The notes beneath the pieces were generated by a model. The model was not told the DNA's origin and ran no database searches. It was given only the letters and a program-made list of their open reading frames with translations. From Candidatus Hydrogenedentota bacterium (GTDB lineage Bacteria > Hydrogenedentota > Hydrogenedentia > Hydrogenedentales > SLHB01), in contig SLHB01000382.1 of assembly GCA_007136375.1 (NCBI GenBank), positions 1 to 20,914 on the forward strand: a stretch of DNA of 20,914 bases, written 5' to 3'. The number at the start of each line of letters is the position of its first letter. Within the stretch, counting starts at the first letter, position 1. This document shows, one piece after another, positions 5,899 through 12,922 of this stretch. The position numbers and the translations under genes are program-made.

Positions 5899-7860
5899 GT
5901 GTGGGAAGATGAAAGCGAGAAAAAAGTAATACGCAGCCAGATGATCGCCGTCGTGCTGATGTCGGTCCTCTTGTTGCTGTGGATCAACTGGTATCCGGCG
6001 CAGGTCTACGAACCTCAACCCGAGGAAGACCGGACCGAAGAGCGCGCGCCGGACCCGCTGGATGACCGGGCGCCCCTCGCCCTTGACGACGTGACGCGGG
6101 ACGAGCCCGCTCCGGACCGCGAACCGGACGCGTGGCCTTATCTGCCAGACGTCGCCGATTCGGACGATCCCGAGACGGCGGTTATCGAGAACGGACACCT
6201 CCGCCTCACGTTTACCACGGTTGGGGCGCGGCTGACCCGGGCCGAGGTCCTCCTCGGCGATGAGGAACAGCACACCGTCCAGCTCGTGCCCGAGCAAGAC
6301 GCCCCCGACTACCTGGCGCGCTATCCACTGGGCCTCGAATTCACGGAGGAAGCCATCGGCCGCGCCCTCGACCGGCGGAGCTGGGAAATCGCCGAGCACG
6401 AGCCGGACCGCGTGGTGTTCGCCCTTGAACTGCCCGGCGCGGCGGAGATCCGCAAGACCTTCAGCATCGGCCGGACGCCGCACGTCATCGACGTGGACGT
6501 GGACTACCGGAACCTCGAGGACTCCGCCCGGGGCCTCGGGATCGACACGCGGCCGGCCTACATGCTCACGTGGGAGCCGAACATCACCTCGGGCGACCTT
6601 GAGTTTGCCGGATTCGGTCCCGTGGGCGTGCAACAGAGCCTCGTCTGGCGGCAGGACGACGAGACCGATTCCGTGGTCACATCCGGCATCCCGAACGCCC
6701 CTGGGAGCGTCGGCGGAACCACGATGTGGCGCGATCCCGATTGGCTCGCCGTGAAGAGCACCTATTTCATCGTAGCCTTCCGCGCTCAGGAAGACGAAGA
6801 ACGCGCGTCCATCGGTTGGGCCACGGGGGACGGCCAGGATTTCCGGTTTGGCATGGCCGCGCCCGCTTCCATCGTGCCCCCGGAAGGCTCTTACATACAG
6901 CGTTTCGAGGTCTACCTCGGTCCAAGCGAGATGAACACGCTGGCGGCGGCATGGCCCACCCTTACAGAGGCGGTCCGTTTCTTCGAGTCCGACTGGTTCG
7001 CGGCGATGGACTGGTTCTCCAAGCTGCTCCTGTCCTTGCTCAACTGGGTGTACGGCCTTATCCCCAACTACGGCCTGGCCATCATCCTGCTCACCTGCCT
7101 CGTGCGCTTGCTCATGTTCCCACTCACCCACAAGCAGATGGTGAGCATGAAGAAGATGCAGCTCCTCGCGCCGGAGATGCAGGAGATTAAAGAGAAGCAC
7201 GGGGAAGATCCCCAGGAAATGCAGCAAAAGATGATGGAGCTGTACAGGGAGCGGGGCGTCAACCCCTTGGGCGGTTGTCTGCCCATCCTCCTGCAGATGC
7301 CCATCTTCATCGCCCTGTACCGGATGCTGCTCATCGCCTTCGAGCTGCGGGGCGCTCATTTCGCCGGCTGGATTACGGACTTGTCCCAGCCCGATCGCCT
7401 GGCGCACATGCCGTGGCTGACTGGCCTGCCCTTGTTCGGCGACCACTTCGAGTATCTCAATGTCTTGCCCATCCTCGCGGCGGTGACCATGATCGTGAGC
7501 ATGAAGCTCATGCCCCAGAGCGGGCCCGTTCAGACGCCGCAGCAGCAGATGATGCAGAAAATGATGATGACCATCATGCCCATCGGCATGGCGCTCATTT
7601 TCTACAACTTTTCTTCGGGTCTCAATCTGTATATCCTCACCAGCACCGTTCTGGGCATTGCGCAACACAAGCTGGTCATGCGCTACACCGAAGTTGACCT
7701 CAGCGAAAAGAAGAAGCCCCAGCGCAAGAAGCAGCACTTTTACAACGCCGCCCAGGCGAAGAAGCGCAAGCTGGCCAAGGAATCCCGGCGCCAGCAGACC
7801 GTGCGCACATCCGGTGTGGCCTCTGGGACGAAACGCCCGAAGAAGAAACCGTCCAAGTGA
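5899..7860 (+). CDS. yidC: Membrane protein insertase YidC
   Basis: The protein has 653 residues and starts at GTG with GGAG 8 bases upstream. The order is: an N-terminal membrane segment (about 15-31); an acidic, proline-rich linker (35-85); the large periplasmic P1 beta-supersandwich domain (about 90-360) typical of Gram-negative YidC; then the 60KD_IMP core with membrane segments near 375-405, 455-485, 510-535 and 550-590. The core has the conserved groove arginine (Arg403, in LVRLLMFPLTHKQ), the cytoplasmic hairpin rich in Met and Lys, and NPLGGCLPILLQMPIF. The C-terminus is a long lysine/arginine-rich tail, which in other bacteria contacts ribosomes. YidC inserts and folds inner-membrane proteins alone or with SecYEG. 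The tail (about 605-653) is long and may partly replace missing targeting factors; that is inference. Confidence 0.98.
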   Translation: MWEDESEKKVIRSQMIAVVLMSVLLLLWINWYPAQVYEPQPEEDRTEERAPDPLDDRAPLALDDVTRDEPAPDREPDAWPYLPDVADSDDPETAVIENGHLRLTFTTVGARLTRAEVLLGDEEQHTVQLVPEQDAPDYLARYPLGLEFTEEAIGRALDRRSWEIAEHEPDRVVFALELPGAAEIRKTFSIGRTPHVIDVDVDYRNLEDSARGLGIDTRPAYMLTWEPNITSGDLEFAGFGPVGVQQSLVWRQDDETDSVVTSGIPNAPGSVGGTTMWRDPDWLAVKSTYFIVAFRAQEDEERASIGWATGDGQDFRFGMAAPASIVPPEGSYIQRFEVYLGPSEMNTLAAAWPTLTEAVRFFESDWFAAMDWFSKLLLSLLNWVYGLIPNYGLAIILLTCLVRLLMFPLTHKQMVSMKKMQLLAPEMQEIKEKHGEDPQEMQQKMMELYRERGVNPLGGCLPILLQMPIFIALYRMLLIAFELRGAHFAGWITDLSQPDRLAHMPWLTGLPLFGDHFEYLNVLPILAAVTMIVSMKLMPQSGPVQTPQQQMMQKMMMTIMPIGMALIFYNFSSGLNLYILTSTVLGIAQHKLVMRYTEVDLSEKKKPQRKKQHFYNAAQAKKRKLAKESRRQQTVRTSGVASGTKRPKKKPSK

Positions 7861-7880
7861 CAGAGGAGGCCTGTTAGGTC

Positions 7881-8969
7881 ATGCGTACCGTTGAAGTTTC
7901 CGCCAAGACGCGGGAAGAAGCCGTCGAGGACGCCCTGCGGCAACTCAAGGCGGAACGCCATGAAGTACATGTGGAGATCTTGGATCAAGGCAGTTCGGGA
8001 TTCTTTGGTCTGGGCGCGCGCCCGGCCCGGTTGCGGGTAACGCTGGAGCGGGAAGGCGCTGGGGAAGAAGAAGCCGCCGCCGCCCCGTCGAGGCGCGGAC
8101 AAGACACTGGCGCCGCCGAGGGACGGACCGGCCGGCGCGGCGGCCGGGACGCGAACCGCCGCGGCCGGGAACGGGACACGGCGGCGGAAAGCGGCGCGGA
8201 GCCCCGCTCGAAGCGCCGGGGCCGCCGGGAAGACGATGAGAGCGAGGCGCGTCCGGCGCCGCGCAAGGATAGCGCCGCCGAGCCCGAGCATCGAAGCGAA
8301 CCTCGCGAGCGAACCGGCGCCGGCGCCAACGACAGTGGCCTCGAAGCCGCGGCGCTCCTTCAGACCATCATCAAACACATGGGCATCGAGGCCAAAGTGA
8401 CCTGTGGCGGGACCGACGAGGGCGTGCTCCGCCTGAACGTGGCCTCGGAGGATTCAGCGATCCTCATTGGGCGCAAGGGCCAGACCCTGGGCGCGCTCCA
8501 ATACCTTCTCAACCGCATGCTCGCGGACGCCGGGGACGAAAGCGCCGACTTGGAGCGTGTCGTCATCGACATCGAGGGGTACTTGGACCGCCGCCAAGCC
8601 AGTCTTGAGGAAATGGCCCGGGAGACGGGCGACCGGGTGCGCGAGACGGGCAAGCGCGTCCGCCTCAAACCCATGACCCCGCAGGAGCGCCGGATCGTCC
8701 ACTTGGCCCTGCAGGACGATCCGGAGATCAAGACGTACAGCGTGGGCAACGCCCAACTCCGCAGCGTAGTCGTCGCGCCCGCTGGCGAGGCCGAAGAGAG
8801 CGGCGACAGCCCAGAACCGGAGAAGCCGCAGCGAAGCGCGAACAATCGCCGCCGGGGACGGCCGCAAGGCGGCGCCTCCAGCGGAGGCGCCTCCGGGGGC
8901 CGCGGCAACCGCGGATCGGGACCCAAGCCCCAACGCCAAGGCAACCGCGGCCGCGGCGGAAACCGCTAA
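7881..8969 (+). CDS. jag: RNA-binding protein Jag/KhpB (Jag_N, KH, R3H)
   Basis: The protein has 362 residues. The ATG at 7881 lies 20 bases after yidC. The Jag_N domain covers about 1-52 and includes GSSGFFGLGARPARL. A disordered Arg/Glu/Ala-rich linker follows (about 53-150). The KH domain (about 155-235) carries the GRKG loop at 197-200, and the R3H domain (about 238-302) has Arg270 and His274 of the RxxxH motif. A tail of about 60 residues rich in Gly, Arg, Ser and Asn follows (303-362). KhpB proteins bind RNA, often with KhpA, and affect cell elongation and division in Firmicutes. The RG-rich tail is longer than in the well-studied proteins and looks like an extra RNA-binding or disordered region. 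Confidence 0.95.
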   Translation: MRTVEVSAKTREEAVEDALRQLKAERHEVHVEILDQGSSGFFGLGARPARLRVTLEREGAGEEEAAAAPSRRGQDTGAAEGRTGRRGGRDANRRGRERDTAAESGAEPRSKRRGRREDDESEARPAPRKDSAAEPEHRSEPRERTGAGANDSGLEAAALLQTIIKHMGIEAKVTCGGTDEGVLRLNVASEDSAILIGRKGQTLGALQYLLNRMLADAGDESADLERVVIDIEGYLDRRQASLEEMARETGDRVRETGKRVRLKPMTPQERRIVHLALQDDPEIKTYSVGNAQLRSVVVAPAGEAEESGDSPEPEKPQRSANNRRRGRPQGGASSGGASGGRGNRGSGPKPQRQGNRGRGGNR

Positions 8970-9017
8970 CCAACGCGGCCACGCCCGAAACGCGGCTCGC
9001 GGCCCCACGGAACGCCC

Positions 9018-10406
9018 ATGGCCGGCCTATCAGCGCCTGAGGACACTATCACCGCCATCTCCACGCCTCCCGGAGAGGGCGGCATTGGAATCGTGCGCCT
9101 GAGCGGCCCCGAAGCGGCGGCCATCGCGCACGAGGTCTTCGCCTCCAGCCGCGGCCGCGACATACGCGACCCACGGGCCGGGCGCGTCTTTCACGGGGCC
9201 ATCGTGGACGAAGACGGGCCCATCGACGAAGTTCTCGTCCACGTCATGCGCGCGCCTCACAGCTACACGCGGGAGGACGTCGTGGAGATCAATTGCCACG
9301 GCGGCAACGGCCCGCTCCACGCCGTTCTGGAGCTTGTGCTCACCCGGGGCGCGCGCCTGGCCGCGCCTGGCGAATTCACGAAGCGCGCCTTTCTCAACGG
9401 CCGCATCGACCTCGTCCAAGCCGAAGCGGTCATCGATCGCATCCGCGCCCAGACGCAGGCCGGACTCCGCGCGGCCAGCGCGGCGGCCGGCGGAGTGCTG
9501 TCGACAACGCTCCACGCCCTCGCCTCCACCCTCGCGGACGCCCAGGCCCGCATCGAAGCCGCCGTCGACTTCCCCGAGGAAGATCTGCCGGAATTCGTGG
9601 ATCCCGCCCTCCGCGGCTCCCTTGAAGAGGCGTTGGCGCGTATGCGAGCATTGCTCGCCACGGCGCGCCAGGGACGCCTCTACCGCGAAGGCGCCCGGGC
9701 CGCCATCGCCGGCCGGCCAAACGTGGGGAAATCGAGCCTCTTCAACGCCCTGCTGCGGGACGCCCGCGCCATCGTCACCAGCGCGCCTGGAACGACGCGG
9801 GACACCCTTGAGGAGGTCATCACCATCGAAGGCGCGCCCGTACGCTTGACGGACACCGCGGGCCTGCGGGAGGCGGACGGCGAGGCGGAGCGCATCGGCG
9901 TGGACCGGGCGCGGAGGGCCCTAGAGGAGGCGGACATCGTCATTCTCGTCCTCGACGCCAGCGAGCCGCCGCGGCCGGATGAGGAGGCCCTTGGAGCGGA
10001 GGTGGCGAAGCTGGACACGCCCGCCGTTCTGGCCTTGAACAAGTCGGACCTCGCGCCCGGCGCCCCGGCTCCACCATGGGGCGCGGAGTTTGACGCCGTC
10101 TGCCGGGTATCGGCGACCGAGGGGACGGGACTGGATGGATTGGAGCAGGCCCTCGGGCGCCTGCTATTGGGTAGCGAGGGCGCCGTGAGCTACGGACAGG
10201 GCTTGATAACGCGGGCGCATCAACAGGACAGCCTCCGCCGCGCCGCGGAGGCGCTAGAGCGGCTCCTGGGGAATTTTGAGGCGTCTCCCGAATTCCTCAG
10301 TCTGGACCTTCGGGAAGCGCAACACGCTCTTGGGGAAATTACCGGAGAAACGACCCCTGACGCGGTCTTGGACCGGATCTTTTCGTCGTTTTGTATCGGA
10401 AAGTAG
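9018..10406 (+). CDS. mnmE: tRNA uridine-5-carboxymethylaminomethyl modification GTPase MnmE
   Basis: The protein has 462 residues, full length for the family. The N-terminal folate-binding domain opens DTITAISTPPGEGGIGIVRLSG and runs to about residue 120. A helical domain surrounds the inserted G domain, whose motifs are GRPNVGKS (232-239), DTAG (279-282) and NKSD (341-344). The chain ends in CIGK, the catalytic-cysteine signature of MnmE. With MnmG it installs the cmnm5 group at wobble uridine 34 of certain tRNAs; mnmG is not in this window. The gene lies 48 bases after jag and closes the housekeeping block. Confidence 0.98.
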   Translation: MAGLSAPEDTITAISTPPGEGGIGIVRLSGPEAAAIAHEVFASSRGRDIRDPRAGRVFHGAIVDEDGPIDEVLVHVMRAPHSYTREDVVEINCHGGNGPLHAVLELVLTRGARLAAPGEFTKRAFLNGRIDLVQAEAVIDRIRAQTQAGLRAASAAAGGVLSTTLHALASTLADAQARIEAAVDFPEEDLPEFVDPALRGSLEEALARMRALLATARQGRLYREGARAAIAGRPNVGKSSLFNALLRDARAIVTSAPGTTRDTLEEVITIEGAPVRLTDTAGLREADGEAERIGVDRARRALEEADIVILVLDASEPPRPDEEALGAEVAKLDTPAVLALNKSDLAPGAPAPPWGAEFDAVCRVSATEGTGLDGLEQALGRLLLGSEGAVSYGQGLITRAHQQDSLRRAAEALERLLGNFEASPEFLSLDLREAQHALGEITGETTPDAVLDRIFSSFCIGK

Positions 10407-10435
10407 GCGGGAATTCGCGTGGAAAGCAAAAACTT

Positions 10436-10459
10436 GGCCGGAACCCGAAGGCTCCGGCC
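10436..10459 (+). terminator. Hairpin after mnmE, possible terminator
   Basis: GGCCGGA (10436-10442) and TCCGGCC (10453-10459) form a perfect 7-bp stem with a 10-base loop, 30 bases after the mnmE stop. No run of T follows, so intrinsic termination is doubtful. Confidence 0.35.
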
Positions 10460-10513
10460 GGTATATGAACTCAGCGGCCGGGCCGGAAAACACGCCCGCC
10501 GCGAGTTATTTTA

Positions 10514-10547
10514 GAGGCCCAGAACGGAATATCCGTTCACGGGCCTC
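10514..10547. repeat. Two-part inverted repeat, copy A
   Basis: The outer arms GAGGCCC (10514-10520) and GGGCCTC (10541-10547) enclose inner arms AACGGA (10523-10528) and TCCGTT (10532-10537) with a 3-base loop and a small internal bulge (AG opposite CAC). It closely resembles the terminator hairpin at 11776-11818. Neither strand shows a T-run after it, so it is probably not a simple terminator. Confidence 0.6.
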
Positions 10548-10561
10548 CGCGGAAGGAGAAA

Positions 10562-10575
10562 CGCCACATGTGGCG
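10562..10575. promoter_or_regulatory. Perfect 14-bp palindrome, possible operator
   Basis: CGCCACATGTGGCG is a perfect palindrome 206 bases upstream of the deacetylase start and just after copy A of the hairpin. An AAGGAG lies 9 bases before its internal ATG, but that frame stops after three codons. Its symmetry and its place upstream of the candidate promoters suit a dimeric regulator; this is inference. Confidence 0.35.
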
Positions 10576-10780
10576 CTGACCATCCGTATTGTATCACGGT
10601 CTTGCCGAGAACGCAAGTCCTTTCATATCAACTATTTACAACACCGGGCCCGACCCGCTTTATACGCGGAAAACCCATAAAACGCGATAGCGTCAACAGT
10701 ATATAACCCGTATTGCCCGCTGACGGCAGCGCCCCGGAGCGGCTACCAGCTAAAGGCCACGAATGGAGGATCTCAGCCGT

Positions 10781-11752
10781 ATGACATGTCTTCGCACGCT
10801 CGCCGCGGCGCTATGCCTGTTGCTCTTCTCCCCGGCCCTTCACGCCGGCGTCCCCACGTACGCCGAGCGCCTCGGCTGGGACCCCGGCGCGCGGGTTGTG
10901 ATGTTCCACAATGACGACGCCGGCATGGCCCGTGAGGCCAACGAAGGAACTATCAGGTCCTTGGAAGAGGGCGTGGTGACCTCGTTCAGCATCATGATGC
11001 CCTGCGGCTGGGTCCCGGAGATCGCGGCGTACACCCGGGAGAACCCCGATGTCTGCGCGGGTTTGCATCTCACGCTCAACTCCGAATGGGAGCCCTACCG
11101 CTGGCGCCCCGTGGCGGGCGAAGCCGTTCCCTCCCTTATTGATCCGGACGGATACCTGTGGTCCTCGACCGCGCAGGTCGCCGAACACGCGGATCCGGAC
11201 GAAGTGGAGCGCGAGTTGCGCGCGCAGATTGGGCTAGCGCGGGATCTCGGCATTCCGATCAGCCACATGGACACCCACATGGGGGCCCTGTTCGGCACGC
11301 CAGAGCTCCTCGAACGCTACATCCGCGTGGGCGTTTCGGAGGATATTCCGGTCATGATGCCCGCTGGGCACATGACCCACGTCCGCCGCGAACAAGAAGA
11401 CGCCATGGATTTGTTCGAACCCCACATCGGCGAGATTGCGGAGCGGATCTGGGACGCGGGACTTCCACTCATTGACGACATCCACACGGACAACTACGGC
11501 TGGGACCCCGATGGGGTTGTCGAAGGCTTCAGCGAGATGCTGCGGGAACTGGAACCGGGCATTACCGTCGTGATCGTGCACGCCAGCGCGTCCACCCCCG
11601 CCTTCAGGGAGTACGGCGACCGCCGCGGCATCCGCGAAGCCGATCTTGAGGCCATGATCGATCCGCGTCTCGCCGAGGTCATCACTGAGGAAGGCATTGA
11701 ACTCACCACGTGGCGGGAGCTCCATGAACGCCGCCGGGCCCTCTCCGAATAG
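10781..11752 (+). CDS. Exported ChbG/YdjC-like carbohydrate deacetylase
   Basis: The protein has 323 residues. I chose the ATG at 10781 over the in-frame ATG at 10763 because GGAGGA (10765-10770) sits 10 bases before it and a clean signal peptide (TCLRTLAAALCLLLFSPALHAG) then begins at once. The YdjC fold shows HNDDAG (43-48), GLHLTLN (His96) and HMDTHMG (162-168). Asp46, His96 and His162 have the spacing expected for the three metal ligands, and Asp45 would be the general base. A late VVIVHAS supplies another conserved histidine. The family removes acetyl groups from chitooligosaccharides and similar sugars. The best-known members are cytoplasmic, so an exported form probably works on periplasmic or external sugars. 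The gene is flanked by two related hairpins and seems to be transcribed alone. Confidence 0.9.
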   Translation: MTCLRTLAAALCLLLFSPALHAGVPTYAERLGWDPGARVVMFHNDDAGMAREANEGTIRSLEEGVVTSFSIMMPCGWVPEIAAYTRENPDVCAGLHLTLNSEWEPYRWRPVAGEAVPSLIDPDGYLWSSTAQVAEHADPDEVERELRAQIGLARDLGIPISHMDTHMGALFGTPELLERYIRVGVSEDIPVMMPAGHMTHVRREQEDAMDLFEPHIGEIAERIWDAGLPLIDDIHTDNYGWDPDGVVEGFSEMLRELEPGITVVIVHASASTPAFREYGDRRGIREADLEAMIDPRLAEVITEEGIELTTWRELHERRRALSE

Positions 11753-11775
11753 CGGCCCTCAAACCCAAGACAGAG

Positions 11776-11822
11776 CAAGGCCCCGGGAACGGAACACAGT
11801 CCGTTCCACGGGGCCTTGTTTG
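11776..11822 (+). terminator. Strong intrinsic terminator, inverted repeat copy B
   Basis: CAAGGCCCCG (11776-11785) pairs with CGGGGCCTTG (11809-11818), and GGAACGGA (11786-11793) pairs with TCCGTTCC (11800-11807). This makes an 18-bp stem with one bulged A (11808) and a 6-base loop, followed by TTTGT. It lies 23 bases after the deacetylase stop and between two convergent genes, so it may serve both. It shares its inner AACGGA/TCCGTT arms and GGCCC-type outer arms with the repeat at 10514-10547. Confidence 0.8.
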
Positions 11823-11835
11823 TCCGTGGGGTTTA

Positions 11836-11854
11836 CTCCGCGGAGCCCGCGGGC
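11836..11854. repeat. Two overlapping 10-bp palindromes
   Basis: CTCCGCGGAG (11836-11845) and GCCCGCGGGC (11845-11854) are both perfect and share one base. They lie just beyond the stop of the 31-residue gene on the minus strand. They may form alternative hairpins that end its transcript, or they may be GC-rich coincidence. Confidence 0.4.
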
Positions 11855-11855
11855 G

Positions 11856-11951
11856 CTAGGAAAACGTCACGACACAAAGCCAGACGAAGCCGATGACGGC
11901 CATTCCACCCAACAGGCTCATGAGACGGTCTCGCATTACCGAGGATTCCAT
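11856..11951 (-). CDS. Small hydrophobic protein, 31 residues
   Basis: The frame starts at ATG 11951, with GAGGAGAG about 9 bases upstream, and codes for 31 residues: a short polar and basic head (MESSVMRDRLM) followed by one membrane segment (LLGGMAVIGFVWLCVVTF). The stop codon is followed by two overlapping 10-bp palindromes (11836-11854) and then the terminator hairpin shared with the convergent deacetylase gene. The good ribosome site, clear membrane segment and terminator suggest a real gene. I recognise no family. It could be a small membrane-protein regulator or a toxin-like peptide, but nothing here shows which. Confidence 0.5.
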   Translation of the reverse strand: MESSVMRDRLMSLLGGMAVIGFVWLCVVTFS

Positions 11952-12327
11952 CTGATCCAACTCTCCTCTTCAACACAGGTTGGCTTGGTTCTTGAACTCC
12001 TTTGTTTCTTCGATTCGTCTAGAATATGTAAGCAAGATTCGTGCCATCTTCCAAAAACCCCGATACAGGCGCAATAATCGCGGTTTTCTCATGAAAAAAA
12101 CGAAGGTTCCGTCGAGAGAAGACGGCCGCCGGACGGGCCGCCGGACTTGATCATTCGATAAATTTGGTCGGGAAGTTGTCAGGATTGAGTAAGTGTTGCG
12201 TAAGGCTCGGCCCCTTGGGAAAGCGACCGATCCGTCGGAATCGAGACCAGAACCGACCCCGCGGTACGAATCTCGCGAGGATCCTGGAGAACACGCCGGC
12301 AAGCGCCGCCACTAAGACCAAACGGGC
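11952..12327. other. Spacer without a convincing gene
   Basis: These 376 bases separate the 31-residue gene from the zinc-domain gene. On the minus strand, GTCCGGCGGCC occurs twice in tandem (about 12125-12148), followed by CCGTC/GACGG arms and then a run of seven T (about 12099-12093). This could be a weak terminator for the zinc-domain gene. Short frames encoding 19, 21 and 40 residues exist but have no ribosome-binding site. The local AT content is higher than in the neighbours. Confidence 0.4.
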
Positions 12328-12534
12328 TCAGGAGCGGGGACGCGTGGCCGCGTGAGGCTGAATCCGCTCCGGAGGGGGCTTGTGATGTAGGCGCCCCCGC
12401 ATCTCCGCGAAGGCCTCGGCCGCGCAGATGGGGCAGTATCCGTGACTGACCGCCTCGTCGCCCTGTTCCCCGGTGGGCGCGGCCCACGCTCCGCCCTCCC
12501 GGATCTTTCTGCAAACGCAACATTGTATCTGCAT
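12328..12534 (-). CDS. Orphan SHG-type zinc-binding domain protein
   Basis: The product has 68 residues and starts at ATG 12534 with AGGGGG about 6 bases upstream. It has CxxC pairs at Cys5/Cys8 (QCCVCRKIRE) and Cys34/Cys37 (SHGYCPIC), the latter followed by AAEAFAEM. This pattern, C-x-x-C-K/R-K-I-R then W then SHG-x-C-P-x-C-A, is a well-known module at the C-terminus of many PAS-containing histidine kinases and response regulators. There the line typically reads SHGICPECAKKLYPE. Here it stands alone with a short polar tail (about 47-68). It probably binds one zinc; its partner is unknown. No kinase or receiver gene is nearby, so it is either a free-standing protein or the remnant of a lost larger gene. 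Confidence 0.8.
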   Translation of the reverse strand: MQIQCCVCRKIREGGAWAAPTGEQGDEAVSHGYCPICAAEAFAEMRGRLHHKPPPERIQPHAATRPRS

Positions 12535-12922
12535 CGTGAACCCCCTGCGAGGCCAGCGGCCCCCATTTCTTCCCTATGCCCGGCGCGCCGTCTGGCGGCG
12601 TCCCGGGCTTTGCCCAATCCGCTGTAACGTCTTGACGGGCATGGCCCTATGGACCTGGCGGGCCACGCCATGTTATAACAGCGGGCGCAATGCTTGAACA
12701 GCAGCCTTGGAAGCAACCCCTCCCGTGGCCGTCCCACCGCAGCCCCGGCGCCGCTTTACATCGTTACTCCGGAGCCCCGCCGCGCGCACGGCCGGAGAAG
12801 CGTCCCCCGCTTACCGCTCCAGAACACAAGATGTAGCCCTGGAATTGTACCGAGGCACAAGATAAAATGCAATTCCGTCCCGGCAAGCCGATCCCACAAC
12901 GCGACCAGAGGGAGCAAACAGC
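12535..12922. other. Divergent intergenic spacer
   Basis: These 388 bases lie between the minus-strand zinc-domain gene and the plus-strand ABC operon, so promoters in both directions are expected. A perfect palindrome TGTTATAACA (12671-12680) supplies a TATAAC -10-like box on the minus strand, with a weak TGTTCA 17 bases upstream of it. On the plus side a TAAAAT box (12863-12868) lies inside an inverted repeat (listed separately). No coding frame is credible. Confidence 0.45.
12841..12876 (+). promoter_or_regulatory. Inverted repeat around a -10-like box upstream of the ABC operon
   Basis: GGAATTG (12841-12847) and CAATTCC (12870-12876) are perfect inverted 7-mers 22 bases apart. They enclose TAAAAT (12863-12868), about 55 bases before the first ABC gene. 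The arrangement fits an operator over a promoter or an RNA hairpin. No good -35 box is visible: TGGAAT at the right distance matches only three positions. Confidence 0.4.

Larger units (their letters stand above)
10407..10780. other. Intergenic spacer with hairpins and possible promoters
   Basis: This 374-base spacer holds no convincing gene. It contains a GGCCGGA/TCCGGCC hairpin, a two-part hairpin and a 14-bp palindrome (listed separately). An AT-richer part follows, with candidate promoters for the deacetylase gene: TTTACA (10635-10640) with TTTATA or TATACG 18-20 bases later, and TTGCCG (10602-10607) with TATCAA 18 bases later. None is strong. Confidence 0.5.

Noticed and set aside
5713..7737. 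A 674-codon minus-strand frame opposite yidC
   Set aside because: It is histidine-, arginine- and glutamate-rich with no recognisable domain and is a frame shadow of the certain yidC gene.
11970..12302. A 110-codon minus frame, including a possible 40-residue basic peptide from an internal ATG
   Set aside because: There is no ribosome-binding site before either start, and the composition changes abruptly along the frame.
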